DNA of 13,695 nucleotides, taken from positions 1 to 13,695 of the forward strand of contig CAMVIL010000009.1 in the NCBI GenBank assembly GCA_947167535.1, written 5' to 3'. The stretch is from an uncultured Ruminococcus sp. Its GTDB lineage: Bacteria > Bacillota > Clostridia > Oscillospirales > Ruminococcaceae. The notes under the pieces are model-generated. The model was not told where the DNA came from and made no database searches. It worked only from the letters and a program-made list of their open reading frames with translations. The translations under genes were made by a program, and so were the position numbers. Shown piece by piece: positions 13,623-13,695 of the stretch. The stretch's first letter is position 1. Every line of letters begins with the position of its first letter.

Positions 13623-13695
13623 CTAATTTTCTTCATACTCTGTCGAACTTTCCTGTATCTCAGGGGTTTTGCCGTCTGATATTTTGGGTAAAATG
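13623..13695 (-). CDS. C-terminal tail of an upstream leftward gene (possibly yqfD), truncated
   Basis: A frame enters from the right edge and runs 23 codons to a TAG at 13623-13625. The peptide is polar and acidic, ending in SSTEYEEN, as a protein tail might. In Bacillus subtilis the gene before phoH is the sporulation gene yqfD, so synteny suggests that identity, but the fragment is too short to test. No clear terminator follows it. Confidence 0.4.
   Translation of the reverse strand, partial: ILPKISDGKTPEIQESSTEYEEN

Overview
The window looks like a chromosomal core-gene segment from a Gram-positive anaerobe of the Firmicutes, most likely a Ruminococcus/Oscillospiraceae-type bacterium. 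Three things point that way: a phoH-ybeY-dgkA-...-era-yqzL-recO cluster typical of Firmicutes, a single-chain SecD-SecF fusion, and AGGAGG-type ribosome binding sites with AT-rich consensus sigma-A promoters in otherwise moderately GC-rich DNA. The taxonomic call is inference from content, not from a marker gene. I see no rRNA, tRNA, CRISPR array, insertion sequence, phage gene or other sign of horizontal transfer.

Left part (1-1809): two leftward genes, a membrane protein of unknown function (667-1557) followed after 47 bp by pyruvate kinase (start at 619, running off the left edge). Between the membrane protein and secDF lies a pair of back-to-back, near-perfect sigma-A promoters. One drives the leftward pair and one drives secDF rightward.

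Middle (1810-5835): secDF, starting at a GTG and ending at an intrinsic terminator, then an independent lipoprotein with a carboxypeptidase-regulatory-like domain and a von Willebrand A domain. A hairpin at 5805-5835 is placed to stop transcription from both sides, because the next gene is convergent.

Right part (5864-13695): one long leftward cluster, read from right to left as phoH, ybeY, dgkA, a DUF218/SanA-YdcF-type membrane protein, era, a 39-residue yqzL-like gene, recO, mutS2 and a flavin-reductase-like gene. Spacing is tight (4-8 bp overlaps at phoH/ybeY/dgkA, 8-20 bp gaps elsewhere, 57 and 66 bp on either side of era). An extended -10 promoter lies upstream of phoH. Functionally the cluster joins ribosome maturation and rescue (YbeY, Era, MutS2), envelope lipid recycling (DgkA, DUF218 protein) and DNA repair (RecO). 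In the Bacillus subtilis order the cytidine deaminase gene cdd sits between dgkA and era; here the DUF218 gene takes that place. The last 73 bases hold the tail of another leftward reading frame, perhaps yqfD by synteny.

I did not find an undescribed system. The most useful non-obvious items are the tiny yqzL-like gene, the cdd-to-DUF218 swap, the pyk leader palindrome, the unknown membrane protein paired with pyk, the VWA lipoprotein, and the extra C-terminal membrane segment on DgkA. All non-coding stretches are under 300 bases.
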